Part shown: piece by piece, positions 45,617 to 54,293 of the stretch | Layout: each line of letters opens with the position of its first letter | Position numbering within the stretch: the first letter of the stretch is position 1 | Source: Sulfuricella denitrificans | Lineage (GTDB): Bacteria; Pseudomonadota; Gammaproteobacteria; Burkholderiales; Sulfuricellaceae | Assembly: GCA_002632355.1 (NCBI GenBank) | Contig: NSJJ01000016.1 | Location: 1 to 64,000 of the forward strand | Direction: 5' to 3' | DNA length: 64,000 bases | Translations under genes and position numbers: made by a program | The notes under the pieces: generated by a model | Database searches by the model: none | Told to the model about the DNA's origin: nothing | Seen by the model: only the letters and a program-made list of their open reading frames with translations

Positions 45617-46522
45617 ATGGCTGCGCTCAATTACAGGCACCTTCATTACTTCTGGACGGTTGCCAAGGCCGGCGGGGTCACTCGCGCCAGCGAACGGCTG
45701 CATCTGACGCCGCAAACCATCAGCGGGCAGCTGACCCTCTTCGAGGAAGTGCTGGGAGAAAAACTCTTCAAGCGTTCGGGGCGCAGTTTCGAGCTCACCG
45801 AGGCGGGGCAAATGGTTTTCAGCTACGCCGATGAAATTTTCTCTCTCGGGCAGGAACTGGAAGAATTTCTGCACCACCGCCCCACCGGACGCCCGCTGCA
45901 ATTCAGTGTTGGCGTCACCGACTCGGTACCCAAGGCGCTGGCCTACCAGTTGCTGGAACCCGCCATACAGATCGAACCACCGCCGCGCATTATTTGCCGC
46001 GAAGGGAAAGTGACTGATTTGCTGGCGGAACTGGCGGTGCACCGGCTCGATATCGTGATTGCCGATTGCCCCATGCCGCGCAGCATCGACGTGCGCGGGT
46101 TCAGCCATCTGCTTGGAGAATGCGGCCTTACCTTCTTTGCCACCGAGGAACTGGCACGACAGCATGCGGGGCCATTTCCTCAATGCCTGGATAGTGCGCC
46201 ACTACTCCTGCCAGGAGAGGATGTCGCGGTGCGGTCCCGGCTGACGCGCTGGCTCAGCGACAGGCGAATCCGTCCGCGCATTACCGGAGAATTCGACGAT
46301 GGCGCTCTGATGAAAGCCTTCGGCCAGGCAGGGGCGGGCATTTTCTCCGCACCATCTGCCATTGCAGAACAGGTAATCAGGCAGTATGAGGTGGTCAGCA
46401 TCGGCGCGACCGATGATGTGATAGAACAGTTCTACGCCATCTCGGTCGAACGCAAACTCACCCATCCCGCGGTGGTCGCAATCAGCCACGCTGCGCGCCA
46501 GGAACTGTTTATCAAACGCTAA
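45617..46522 (+). CDS. nhaR: LysR-family regulator, NhaR-like
   Basis: 301 aa. The N-terminal helix-turn-helix (NYRHLHYFWTVAKAGGVTRASERLHLTPQTISGQL) is the NhaR form rather than the usual LysR start. The effector domain includes VGVTDSVPKALAYQLLEP and RLDIVIADCPMP. NhaR activates Na+/H+ antiporter and other genes in response to Na+ and pH; no nhaA is in the window. Divergent from htpX. Confidence 0.88.
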   Translation: MAALNYRHLHYFWTVAKAGGVTRASERLHLTPQTISGQLTLFEEVLGEKLFKRSGRSFELTEAGQMVFSYADEIFSLGQELEEFLHHRPTGRPLQFSVGVTDSVPKALAYQLLEPAIQIEPPPRIICREGKVTDLLAELAVHRLDIVIADCPMPRSIDVRGFSHLLGECGLTFFATEELARQHAGPFPQCLDSAPLLLPGEDVAVRSRLTRWLSDRRIRPRITGEFDDGALMKAFGQAGAGIFSAPSAIAEQVIRQYEVVSIGATDDVIEQFYAISVERKLTHPAVVAISHAARQELFIKR

Positions 46523-46570
46523 AAGTACGTATCCTGCGCTGCACCAGACCGCTTAAAACCGCTTCTCGCC

Positions 46571-47386
46571 TTAAAAGGAATAAACCGGCTGCCGTTTGCC
46601 TCTGGCTTCGCGATACAGCGGTTCAACACGCGGCACCAGGCGTGAAAGCTCGGCGATACGGGTTTCATTCGAGGGATGGGTACTGAGCCATTGCGGGGGC
46701 CCGCCGCCCAGCCGCGACATTTTTTTCCACAGGCTGATGGCCGCCTCCGGATCGTATCCCGCTCTTGCGGCAAGCTCGATGCCAATCCGGTCGGCTTCAC
46801 TCTCAGCCGTCCGGCTGTTGGGCATCTGGATCACATACAGCGCCAGTGCATGCGCCATCTGAGTCTGGCCTTGCGATGCCTGGGCGCCGGTTGCGAGCAG
46901 TTGCACGCCAAGATCGGAGGCCATGGCCATGGACATTTTTTCGCGCGTATGGTCGGACAGGGCGTGAGCGATTTCATGCGCCATCACCTGAGCCAGCTCA
47001 TCGTCGCTCGGGCTCATCTGATCGAAAAAACCGCTGTAGATCGCCATCTTGCCGCCCGCCATGCAAAAAGCATTGACTTCAGGACCGTCGATGACGTTGA
47101 CCTCCCACTTCCAGCCAGCCGCATCGCTACGCCAGGCAAGGGCATGGGGAATCAGGCGCCCGGTAATGGCTCGAATGCGCGCAACTTTCGCCGCATCGCG
47201 ATTGATTTTCGACTGTTGCTGCAGGCTGGCAGTCATGGCCGAATAAGCCTGATAGGAAGAGGCCACCGCCTCCTGACCCGAAACCAGCATCAACTGGGAG
47301 CGCCCGGTTACCGGGTTGGTGGCGCAACCCGCCAGTATAGCCAGCAACAGCGCTGCAGCCAGAACGAGTTTGACATTTTTCAACAT
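46571..47386 (-). CDS. M48-family metalloprotease lipoprotein (LoiP/YggG-like)
   Basis: 271 aa from ATG 47386 (MLKNVKLVLAAALLLAILAGC) with GGAGGG upstream. Lipobox LAGC; zinc site HEIAH in VMAHEIAHALSDHTREK and Glu in TAESEADRIGIELAARAGYDP; C-terminal WLSTHPSNETRIAEL is typical. An outer-membrane-associated protease of envelope quality control. On the same strand as trpS, 40 bases downstream of it. Confidence 0.92.
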   Translation of the reverse strand: MLKNVKLVLAAALLLAILAGCATNPVTGRSQLMLVSGQEAVASSYQAYSAMTASLQQQSKINRDAAKVARIRAITGRLIPHALAWRSDAAGWKWEVNVIDGPEVNAFCMAGGKMAIYSGFFDQMSPSDDELAQVMAHEIAHALSDHTREKMSMAMASDLGVQLLATGAQASQGQTQMAHALALYVIQMPNSRTAESEADRIGIELAARAGYDPEAAISLWKKMSRLGGGPPQWLSTHPSNETRIAELSRLVPRVEPLYREARGKRQPVYSF

Positions 47387-47426
47387 AAGCCATCCCTCCG
47401 AAAAAGGCCGGAAAAGACACTCCAGA

Positions 47427-48629
47427 TCAACCGTAATGCAGTCCCATCGCCTCGCGCACATCGCGCATGGTTTCGCTCGCCAGCTTGCGCGCTTTTTCAC
47501 AGCCGTCGGCGATGATGTTGCGCACCAGGGTCGGGTCTTCCTCATACATTCTCGCGCGTTCGCGCATCGGTTCCTGCTCTTTCAGCACCGCCTCGATCAC
47601 TGGCTGCTTGCACTCGATGCAGCCGATGCCTGCGCTCTTGCAGCCCTGCTGCACCCACTCGCGCGTGGCATCATTGGAATAGACCATATGGAAGGACCAC
47701 ACCGGGCACTTGGCCGGGTCGCCCGGATCGGTGCGGCGCACGCGTGCCGGGTCGGTAGGCATGGTGCGGATCTTCCTGTTCACGCTTTCGGCATCTTCGC
47801 GCAGGGTGATGGTGTTGTGGTAGGACTTGGACATTTTCTGCCCGTCCAGGCCCGGCATGCGGGAAGCCGCCGTGAGCAGCGCATCGGGCTCCACCAGGAT
47901 CATCTTGCCACCGCCTTCCAGATAGCCGAACAGGCGTTCCTTGTCGCCCAGGGAGAGGTTCTGCTGCTCGTTGAGCAGCGCCTTGGCCGACTCCAGCGCC
48001 TCGTCATCGCCCTGTTCCTGGTAACGCTTGCGCAACTCTTCATAAAGCCGGGCGCGCTTGCTGCCGAGTTTTTTCACCGCAGCCTCGGCCTTCTCCTCGA
48101 AGCCGGGCTCGCGGCCATAGAGATGATTGAAGCGGCGCGCGATTTCGCGGGTGAACTCGATGTGCGGCACCTGGTCCTCGCCCACCGGCACCTGGTTGGC
48201 GCGGTAGATCAGGATGTCGGCGCTCTGCAGCAGCGGGTAGCCAAGGAAGCCATAGGTGGAAAGATCCTTTTCCGAGAGCTTTTCCTGCTGGTCCTTGTAG
48301 GTCGGCACGCGTTCCAGCCAGCCCAGCGGCGTCATCATCGACAGCAGGAGGTGCAGTTCGGCATGTTCTGGTACGCGCGACTGGATGAACAGGGTGGCAT
48401 TGGCCGGATCGACCCCTGCAGCCAGCCAGTCGATCACCATATCCCAGACGTTGCGCTCGATCACCTCGGGGGTGTCGTAATGTGTGGTAAGCGCATGCCA
48501 GTCGGCAACGAAAAACAGGCACTCGAATTCATGCTGCAACTCCACCCAGTTTTTCAGCACGCCGTGGTAGTGGCCGAGGTGCAGGCCGCCCGTGGGGCGC
48601 ATGCCGGATAAAACACGTTCCTGATACAT
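47427..48629 (-). CDS. trpS: Tryptophanyl-tRNA synthetase
   Basis: 400 aa class I synthetase charging tRNA-Trp. HIGH-type motif in GMRPTGGLHLGHYHGVL, KMSKS in GLDGQKMSKSYHNT. The about 60-residue insertion relative to E. coli TrpS (334 aa) is shared by many betaproteobacterial enzymes as far as I know. Also contains CKSAGIGCIECK near the C-terminus. Confidence 0.96.
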   Translation of the reverse strand: MYQERVLSGMRPTGGLHLGHYHGVLKNWVELQHEFECLFFVADWHALTTHYDTPEVIERNVWDMVIDWLAAGVDPANATLFIQSRVPEHAELHLLLSMMTPLGWLERVPTYKDQQEKLSEKDLSTYGFLGYPLLQSADILIYRANQVPVGEDQVPHIEFTREIARRFNHLYGREPGFEEKAEAAVKKLGSKRARLYEELRKRYQEQGDDEALESAKALLNEQQNLSLGDKERLFGYLEGGGKMILVEPDALLTAASRMPGLDGQKMSKSYHNTITLREDAESVNRKIRTMPTDPARVRRTDPGDPAKCPVWSFHMVYSNDATREWVQQGCKSAGIGCIECKQPVIEAVLKEQEPMRERARMYEEDPTLVRNIIADGCEKARKLASETMRDVREAMGLHYG

Positions 48630-48647
48630 GATAAGTCAAACGTCCTT

Positions 48648-49310
48648 TTAATGAAGTCCAAACAGAGAGGCGATCAGCGCCATGGTGGCATTGATCATCG
48701 GCCACAGAATCATATTCAGCGCGCCAGAAAACAGCAGCACCACCAGGATGATCATGCCGTAGGGCTCGAGGCGGGAATAGCTGTAGGCCATTGGGGATGG
48801 CAGCAGGCTGACCGCGATTCGCCCGCCATCCAGAGGCAGCAGGGGCAACAGGTTGAGCACCATGAGCATAATATTAATTTGAATTCCCATCACACCCATC
48901 TGAACAAGAGGTCGTGCAAAAAAATCAGGAGCCATAACGCCAAATTTAATTATCAATGCCCAAAACAAGGCCATCAACAAATTGGCGCCAGGCCCTGCAG
49001 CGGCGACCCAGAGCATGTCCTGCTTGGGACGATGCAACTGGTTGAAATTCACCGGCACTGGCTTGGCCCAGCCAAACAATATTCCTCCACCACCAGACAA
49101 ATGACTCAACGTTAAAATAACCATTGGCACCAGCACTGTGCCAACGGGGTCGATATGGCGCAGCGGGTTCAGGCTGATGCGCCCCAGCATGTAGGCCGTG
49201 GTGTCACCGAAATGCTTCGCGGCATAGCCGTGCGCGGCTTCGTGCAGGGTGATGGCAAAGATTACCGGCAATGCATAAACCGCGATTTGCTGAATCAGGG
49301 TAAGTTCCAT
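48648..49310 (-). CDS. Site-2 protease family (M50) membrane protease
   Basis: 220 aa from ATG 49310 (MELTLIQQIAVYALPV), coupled to the upstream stop as TGATG. Zinc motif HEAAH in ITLHEAAHGYAAKHFGD, and NLLPLLPLDGGR supplies the third ligand Asp. Six membrane helices, no PDZ domain. Short S2P homologue of unknown substrate, commonly next to trpS in this group. Confidence 0.93.
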   Translation of the reverse strand: MELTLIQQIAVYALPVIFAITLHEAAHGYAAKHFGDTTAYMLGRISLNPLRHIDPVGTVLVPMVILTLSHLSGGGGILFGWAKPVPVNFNQLHRPKQDMLWVAAAGPGANLLMALFWALIIKFGVMAPDFFARPLVQMGVMGIQINIMLMVLNLLPLLPLDGGRIAVSLLPSPMAYSYSRLEPYGMIILVVLLFSGALNMILWPMINATMALIASLFGLH

Positions 49311-49939
49311 CAGCCTTCGAGTCCGAAAGGTTCGAGGCTGCCCTTGCCAGCGCGGATCAGGGCTGGCTCGCTGCCGGTCAGGTCGATTACCGTGGACATG
49401 CCGGTGCAGCAACTGCCGGCATCGAGAATCAGGTCCACCTGCTTTTCCAGGCGATCGCGGATTTCCTCGCCGTCGCTCAGCGGATCCTCATCCCCCGGCA
49501 ACATCAGGGTGGAACTCAGCAGCGGCTCGTTCAACTCCTCCAGCAAAGCCAGCGCCACCGGGTGATCCGGCACCCGGAGACCGATGGTGGAACGCTTGGG
49601 ATGCTGCAGGCGGCGCGGCACTTCCTTGGTGGCCAGCAGAATGAAGGTGTAGCTGCCCGGCGTATTGGACTTGAGCAGGCGATACTGCTGATTGTCCACC
49701 CGGGCGTAATGCGCAAGCTCGGACAGGTCGCGGCACACCAGGGTGAAGTGATGACGATCATCCACGCCGCGGATATCGCGGATGCGCTGCATCGCGTCCT
49801 TGTCGCCAAGGTGGCAGCCCAGGGCATAGCAGGAATCGGTGGGGTACACCACCACGCCGCCGTCCCTGATGATATCCACCGCCTGGCGAATCAGCCGCGC
49901 CTGGGGATTGTCTGGGTGTATGGTAAAAAATTGTGACAA
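49310..49939 (-). CDS. yciO: YciO/YrdC/Sua5-family protein
   Basis: 209 aa from TTG 49939 (LSQFFTIHPDNPQ), the start that matches the family N-terminus; GTG 49966 would add nine residues. It has the YrdC fold: GGVVVYPTDSCYALGCHL, LRVPDHPVALALLEEL, LSSTLMLPGDEDP. Sua5/YrdC proteins make threonylcarbamoyl-AMP for tRNA t6A. YciO is a paralogue with related but less certain activity. In operon with the PHP and S2P genes. Confidence 0.9.
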   Translation of the reverse strand: MSQFFTIHPDNPQARLIRQAVDIIRDGGVVVYPTDSCYALGCHLGDKDAMQRIRDIRGVDDRHHFTLVCRDLSELAHYARVDNQQYRLLKSNTPGSYTFILLATKEVPRRLQHPKRSTIGLRVPDHPVALALLEELNEPLLSSTLMLPGDEDPLSDGEEIRDRLEKQVDLILDAGSCCTGMSTVIDLTGSEPALIRAGKGSLEPFGLEG

Positions 49940-49958
49940 GTGATAAAGACTCCCGGTT

Positions 49959-50837
49959 TCAGACACTGATGTGCTGCGATTCAGGCTGAGATTCAAAACG
50001 CGCCAGCTCCGGCCAGCCCTGCCATACCGGAATACAACCGGGCGGCAAGGGGGGCAGCCTGCCCATGTCAAAATAATTGTGCGAAGGCCCATGATAATCG
50101 GAGCCGGCCGAGGCCTGCAGCTCATAGAGTTTCGCGTATTCGGCAAAAATGCGGTACTGGTCGACAGTATGGCTCCCCGACACCACTTCCACCGCCTCGC
50201 CGCCCGCTTCCTTGAAAGCGTTGAACAGGCCATGCATGGTGGTTTTACCGATATCGTAGCGCCCCGGATGCGCCAGCACCGCCACGCCGCCGCTGTTCCT
50301 GATCCAGCCAATTGCCTCGCTCATGTCCGCCCACTGGTGCGACACATGGCCCGGCTTGCCCTTGACGAGAAATTTCTTGAACACAGTCTTCACATCCTTG
50401 GCATGCCCTTGCGCCACCAGAAAGCGTGCGAAATGCGTGCGGCTGATGATGCGCTCTTTGGCATAGGCAAGCGATCCTTCAAGGCTGCCGGCGATCCCTG
50501 CCTTGTCCAGCTCGGCCGCAATCGCTTCGGCCCGCGTCCGCCGCCCGGCGCGTATCTTTTCCAGCCCCGCCAGCAATTCCGGATATTCCGGGTCCACGCG
50601 CAGGCCAACAATGTGAATGGTGCGCTTGTTCCATGTCACGGATATTTCAACACCGTTAATCAGGCTCACGCCCAGGTTTTCCGCCGCGACGCGCGCCTGC
50701 GCCAGCCCGCCAACATCGTCATGGTCGGTCAGCGCCATGATTTCAACGCCCTTCGATGCGGCGTAGGTCACCAGCTCGGCTGGCGTATAGGAACCATCGG
50801 AAATCGTGGAATGACTATGCAAGTCAATCTTTAGCAT
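49959..50837 (-). CDS. rnm: PHP-domain phosphoesterase (YciV/RNase AM-like)
   Basis: 292 aa. PHP metal ligands: DLHSHSTISDG (H7, H9, D14), ALTDHDD, VEISV, SRTHFARFLV, VLAHPGRYD, GSDYHGP. The family includes the 3',5'-nucleotide bisphosphatase and E. coli RNase AM (YciV), which trims 5' ends of rRNAs. Paired with YciO as in many Proteobacteria. Confidence 0.9.
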   Translation of the reverse strand: MLKIDLHSHSTISDGSYTPAELVTYAASKGVEIMALTDHDDVGGLAQARVAAENLGVSLINGVEISVTWNKRTIHIVGLRVDPEYPELLAGLEKIRAGRRTRAEAIAAELDKAGIAGSLEGSLAYAKERIISRTHFARFLVAQGHAKDVKTVFKKFLVKGKPGHVSHQWADMSEAIGWIRNSGGVAVLAHPGRYDIGKTTMHGLFNAFKEAGGEAVEVVSGSHTVDQYRIFAEYAKLYELQASAGSDYHGPSHNYFDMGRLPPLPPGCIPVWQGWPELARFESQPESQHISV

Positions 50838-50912
50838 TCAGGGGTGGGAACTTGTATGAAGAGGTGCAATCATAGCAAAATGCTCGATCTATTGAAAATG
50901 AAGTAACCCCTG

Positions 50913-51452
50913 ATGAAATTCCTGTTCGACTTTTTCCCCATCATCCTGTTCTTTGCTGCCTTCAAGCTGTATGGCATCTATACCGCCACTGCTGTGGCCA
51001 TTGTAGCCACGTTCGGTCAGATTGGCTGGGTCTGGCTCAGACACCGCAAGGTCGACACCATGCTGTGGGTCAGCCTGGCCATCATTACCCTGTTTGGCGG
51101 CGCAACCCTGTTCCTGCACGACGAGACCTTCATCAAGTGGAAACCCACCGTGCTGTACTGGCTGTTTGCCGTGACGCTGGCGGCCAGTGCAGGCCTGTTC
51201 CGCAAGAACCTGATCCGCACCATGATGGAAAAACAGTTCAGCGCGCCGGATTTCGTGTGGCGCAATCTCAATCTGAGCTGGATGACTTTTTTTCTGCTGA
51301 TGGGCATCCTCAATCTATATATCGCCTTCAACTATTCCACCGACACCTGGGTCAACTTCAAACTCTTTGGCAGCATGGGCCTGATGTTCGTGTTTGTGAT
51401 TCTGCAAGGACTGTTGCTGTCGAAATACATTGAAGAAGAGAAAGATTCCTGA
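50913..51452 (+). CDS. yciB: Inner-membrane septation protein YciB/IspZ
   Basis: 179 aa with five hydrophobic helices. [23 protein letters not shown] is the typical start, followed by [21 protein letters not shown] and [12 protein letters not shown]. Required for normal cell-envelope or septum synthesis. First gene of yciB-yciI-bolA-ppiC; its stop overlaps the yciI start (TGATG). Confidence 0.94.
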   Translation: MKFLFDFFPIILFFAAFKLYGIYTATAVAIVATFGQIGWVWLRHRKVDTMLWVSLAIITLFGGATLFLHDETFIKWKPTVLYWLFAVTLAASAGLFRKNLIRTMMEKQFSAPDFVWRNLNLSWMTFFLLMGILNLYIAFNYSTDTWVNFKLFGSMGLMFVFVILQGLLLSKYIEEEKDS

Positions 51453-51754
51453 TGTTTTATGCGATACAGGGAGAAGACGTTCCCGCCAGCCTCGAGCAGC
51501 GCCTTGCTGCCCGTCCGGCGCATCTGGCGCGCCTAGCCGAACTGCAGCAGAATGGCCGCCTGCTGCTGGCCGGCCCTTTTCCCGCGATCGACAGTCACGA
51601 TCCGGGTCCGGCAGGTTTTAGTGGCAGCCTGATTGTGGCGGAGTTTTCCTCGCTGCAGGAAGCGCAGATCTGGGCCGATGCCGACCCCTATGTGGCCGCT
51701 GGTGTTTATGCCAGGGTCAGTGTCAAACCGTTTAAAAAGGTATTACCTGCATGA
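51452..51754 (+). CDS. yciI: YciI family protein
   Basis: 100 aa dimeric alpha/beta-barrel protein: [59 protein letters not shown]. Conserved His (H29-type) and Asp residues are kept. Function not established; coupled to yciB and bolA. Confidence 0.92.
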   Translation: MFYAIQGEDVPASLEQRLAARPAHLARLAELQQNGRLLLAGPFPAIDSHDPGPAGFSGSLIVAEFSSLQEAQIWADADPYVAAGVYARVSVKPFKKVLPA

Positions 51755-52014
51755 GCACGATAGATGAAATGCAACAAAGACTTGCCACACTCGAACCGGA
51801 AGCGATGGAAATCGGCGACGACAGCGCGCTTCATGCCGGCCATGAAGGCGCCAGGAGTGGTGGCGGCCACTACAATCTCACCATCGTTTCACCGCAGTTT
51901 GATGGATTGTTGACAATCAAGCGTCATCGCCTGATATATAATGCCCTCGGCGATCTGATGCAAACCAGGATTCATGCCCTGAGCATAAAGGCTTATGCAC
52001 CCGGAGAGCTGTAA
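51751..52014 (+). CDS. bolA: BolA/IbaG family protein
   Basis: 87 aa. VIDEMQ-type start then [20 protein letters not shown] with a His in the [12 protein letters not shown] loop, [14 protein letters not shown] helix. It partners with monothiol glutaredoxin in Fe-S cluster handling. The ATG overlaps the yciI stop (ATGA). Confidence 0.93.
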   Translation: MSTIDEMQQRLATLEPEAMEIGDDSALHAGHEGARSGGGHYNLTIVSPQFDGLLTIKRHRLIYNALGDLMQTRIHALSIKAYAPGEL

Positions 52015-52069
52015 ACCGGACTGACATACTCGTTTTTACCATTGTTTCAATCACGTTAAGGAACCGTAA

Positions 52070-52936
52070 ATGATGTCAATTAAATCACGCATTCTGGTGG
52101 CCAGCGCAGCTTCACTGCTGACTCTGAGCGCCTGCAACGCCGACGAAAGCGGTAAAGCCGCTGCACCAGTCGCAAAGGATGCAGCTGCTGCTACCGTGAA
52201 TGGCACAGCCATCAGCAAGAACCGCGTCGACCTGCTGGTCAAGCAACGTGCGGGCATGGGCCAGCCGGACAATGCAGAAACCCGCAAATCCATCATCGAC
52301 CAGCTGGCAATGCAGTTGCTGGTATCCCAGGAAGCCATCAAGAAAGGCCTGGACAAGACTCCGGAAGTGATGGACCAGATCGACCTGACCAGACAATCCA
52401 TTTTGGCCAACGCATTCGTGCAGGACTACATCAAAAACACCCCGGTCAACGACGACATGCTGAAAGCCGAATACGACAAGGTCAAGGCGCAGATGACCGG
52501 CAGCGAGTACAAGGCACGTCATATCCTGGTGGAAAAGGAAGCTGACGCCAAAGACATCATCGCCAAGCTGAAAAAAGACATTAAATCCTTCGAAAAACTG
52601 GCCAAGGAAAAATCGAAGGATCCAGGTTCCAAGGCACAAGGCGGCGATCTGGGCTGGTTCGATGCACGTAGCATGGTGCCGGAATTCGGTGCTGCAGTCG
52701 CAAAACTGGGTAAAGGCAAATTTACTGAAGAACCGGTAAAAACCCAGTTCGGCTATCACGTCATCATGCTGGAAGACTCCCGCCCATTGCAGGTGCCTCC
52801 ATTGGAGCAGGTCAAGCCCGGTCTGACGCAGCAGGTTCAGCAACAGAACCTGAAAAAGCTGGTTGACGACATGAAGGCCAAGGCCAAGATCGAGATCGTG
52901 GACACTCCGGCGCCTGCAGCGGCTTCAGCCAAGTAA
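52070..52936 (+). CDS. Parvulin-type peptidyl-prolyl isomerase lipoprotein
   Basis: 288 aa periplasmic foldase. Lipobox LSAC at the end of the signal peptide (ASLLTLSAC), an N-terminal SurA-like helical region, then the rotamase domain: YKARHILVEKEADA, GGDLGWFDARSMVPEFGAAV, TQFGYHVIMLEDSRP. A terminator follows. Position after bolA is conserved in betaproteobacteria. Confidence 0.93.
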   Translation: MMSIKSRILVASAASLLTLSACNADESGKAAAPVAKDAAAATVNGTAISKNRVDLLVKQRAGMGQPDNAETRKSIIDQLAMQLLVSQEAIKKGLDKTPEVMDQIDLTRQSILANAFVQDYIKNTPVNDDMLKAEYDKVKAQMTGSEYKARHILVEKEADAKDIIAKLKKDIKSFEKLAKEKSKDPGSKAQGGDLGWFDARSMVPEFGAAVAKLGKGKFTEEPVKTQFGYHVIMLEDSRPLQVPPLEQVKPGLTQQVQQQNLKKLVDDMKAKAKIEIVDTPAPAAASAK

Positions 52937-52960
52937 GATAAAGTTCAGGCACTGTATCAG

Positions 52961-52984
52961 GGCGACCTTCGGGTCGCCTTTTTT
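52961..52984 (+). terminator. Rho-independent terminator after the ppiC-type gene
   Basis: Stem GGCGACC/GGTCGCC with a stable TTCG tetraloop, followed by six Ts. Confidence 0.92.
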
Positions 52985-53040
52985 GTTTCAATTTTTATAA
53001 GTTACAATCATAAGCATATCCTCTTCGACCAGGCCCCGGC

Positions 53041-54252
53041 ATGATCAAAAAGATCGAAATCGCGCAGCTGATTCCCGGCATGTATATCCACGACCTGAAC
53101 TGCGGCTGGATGGATCATCCTTTCGCCACCAACCGCTTTATCGTCAAGGATGAAACGGTCGCGCTGGAACTGGGTGCGATTGGCGTCCACGAGCTGTACA
53201 TCGATACCAGCAAGGGACTGGATATCACCGAGGGCAAGAGCGAGGAAGAGGTCCGCGAAGAAATCCATGAACAGATCCTGCACATCGCTGAGGACAAACC
53301 CGCAGCGATCATCGCCGTTTCCCTGGCCGAGGAAGCCCATCGTGCCTGCAAGCTTCACGGCGAAGCCAACCGCATCGTCAAGGGCATTATTACCGACATT
53401 CGCCTGGGCCAGCAGATTGAACTGGAAAAAGTCGAACCGCTGGTGGAAAGCATGGTGGATTCCATTTTTCGTCACCAGGACGCGCTGATTCCACTCGCGC
53501 GCCTGAAAACCCACGACGAATATACTTTCCAGCACTCGGTTTCGGTGTGTGCGCTGATGGTTGCTTTTGCCCGCGGCTTGAATCTTTCACGCGATATCAT
53601 CAAGGAAATCGCCATCGGCGCCCTGCTCCACGATGTCGGCAAGGCCAAGGTACCGGACAGCATCCTGAACAAGCCCGCCAAGCTCACCGATGCGGAATTC
53701 GCCAAAATGAAGTCCCACGTGGTGCAGAGCATCATCATCCTGCAGAATACCCCCGGCATCAGCCAGATTGCGCTGGATGTCGCCGGACAGCACCATGAAC
53801 GTTTCGACGGTACGGGTTATCCCAACAGGCTGAAAGGGGATGAAATCTCGCTCTATGGACAGATGGGGGCGATTGTTGACGTATATGACGCCATCACGTC
53901 TGAGCGGGTCTATCACAAGGGCATGCCTCCGACCGAGGCACTGAGGAAGCTGCTGGAGTGGAGCAAATTCCACTTCAAACCGGAAATGGTGCAGACCTTT
54001 ATCCGCACCCTCGGCATTTATCCCAGCGGGTCACTGGTGCGACTTGGCAACAACCGTCTCGGTATCGTGCTTGAACAGAATGCCGAAAAAATGCTGCAGC
54101 CAAAGGTGAAGGTGTTTTACCACGCCGAAAAACTGCATTATCTGCCGCCGGAAGAAATCGACCTTGCGCGCCCCGGCTGTCAGGACAGGATCGTCAGCCA
54201 TGAGTCATTCGAGAAGTGGGGCATCGACCCTGCCAGGTGGCTGCCCAGCTAA
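53041..54252 (+). CDS. DUF3391/HD-GYP c-di-GMP phosphodiesterase
   Basis: 403 aa. N-terminal DUF3391 domain (LIPGMYIHDLNCGWMDHPF), then HD-GYP with LLHDVGKAKVPDSILNK, HHERFDGTGYPNRLKGDEISLYGQ and VDVYDAITSERVYHKG. Metal-site residues look intact, so it should hydrolyse c-di-GMP. No receiver or membrane segment. Monocistronic by position. Confidence 0.93.
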   Translation: MIKKIEIAQLIPGMYIHDLNCGWMDHPFATNRFIVKDETVALELGAIGVHELYIDTSKGLDITEGKSEEEVREEIHEQILHIAEDKPAAIIAVSLAEEAHRACKLHGEANRIVKGIITDIRLGQQIELEKVEPLVESMVDSIFRHQDALIPLARLKTHDEYTFQHSVSVCALMVAFARGLNLSRDIIKEIAIGALLHDVGKAKVPDSILNKPAKLTDAEFAKMKSHVVQSIIILQNTPGISQIALDVAGQHHERFDGTGYPNRLKGDEISLYGQMGAIVDVYDAITSERVYHKGMPPTEALRKLLEWSKFHFKPEMVQTFIRTLGIYPSGSLVRLGNNRLGIVLEQNAEKMLQPKVKVFYHAEKLHYLPPEEIDLARPGCQDRIVSHESFEKWGIDPARWLPS

Positions 54253-54293
54253 GTCGTCAACACCTGTTTCACCTCTGGATAAGCCTCTCCAAA

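Noticed and set aside
51910-51942. TTGACA and TATAAT consensus hexamers inside bolA
   Set aside because: The spacer is 21 bases, too long for a sigma-70 promoter, and it lies in coding sequence; a promoter for the ppiC-type gene here is not supported.
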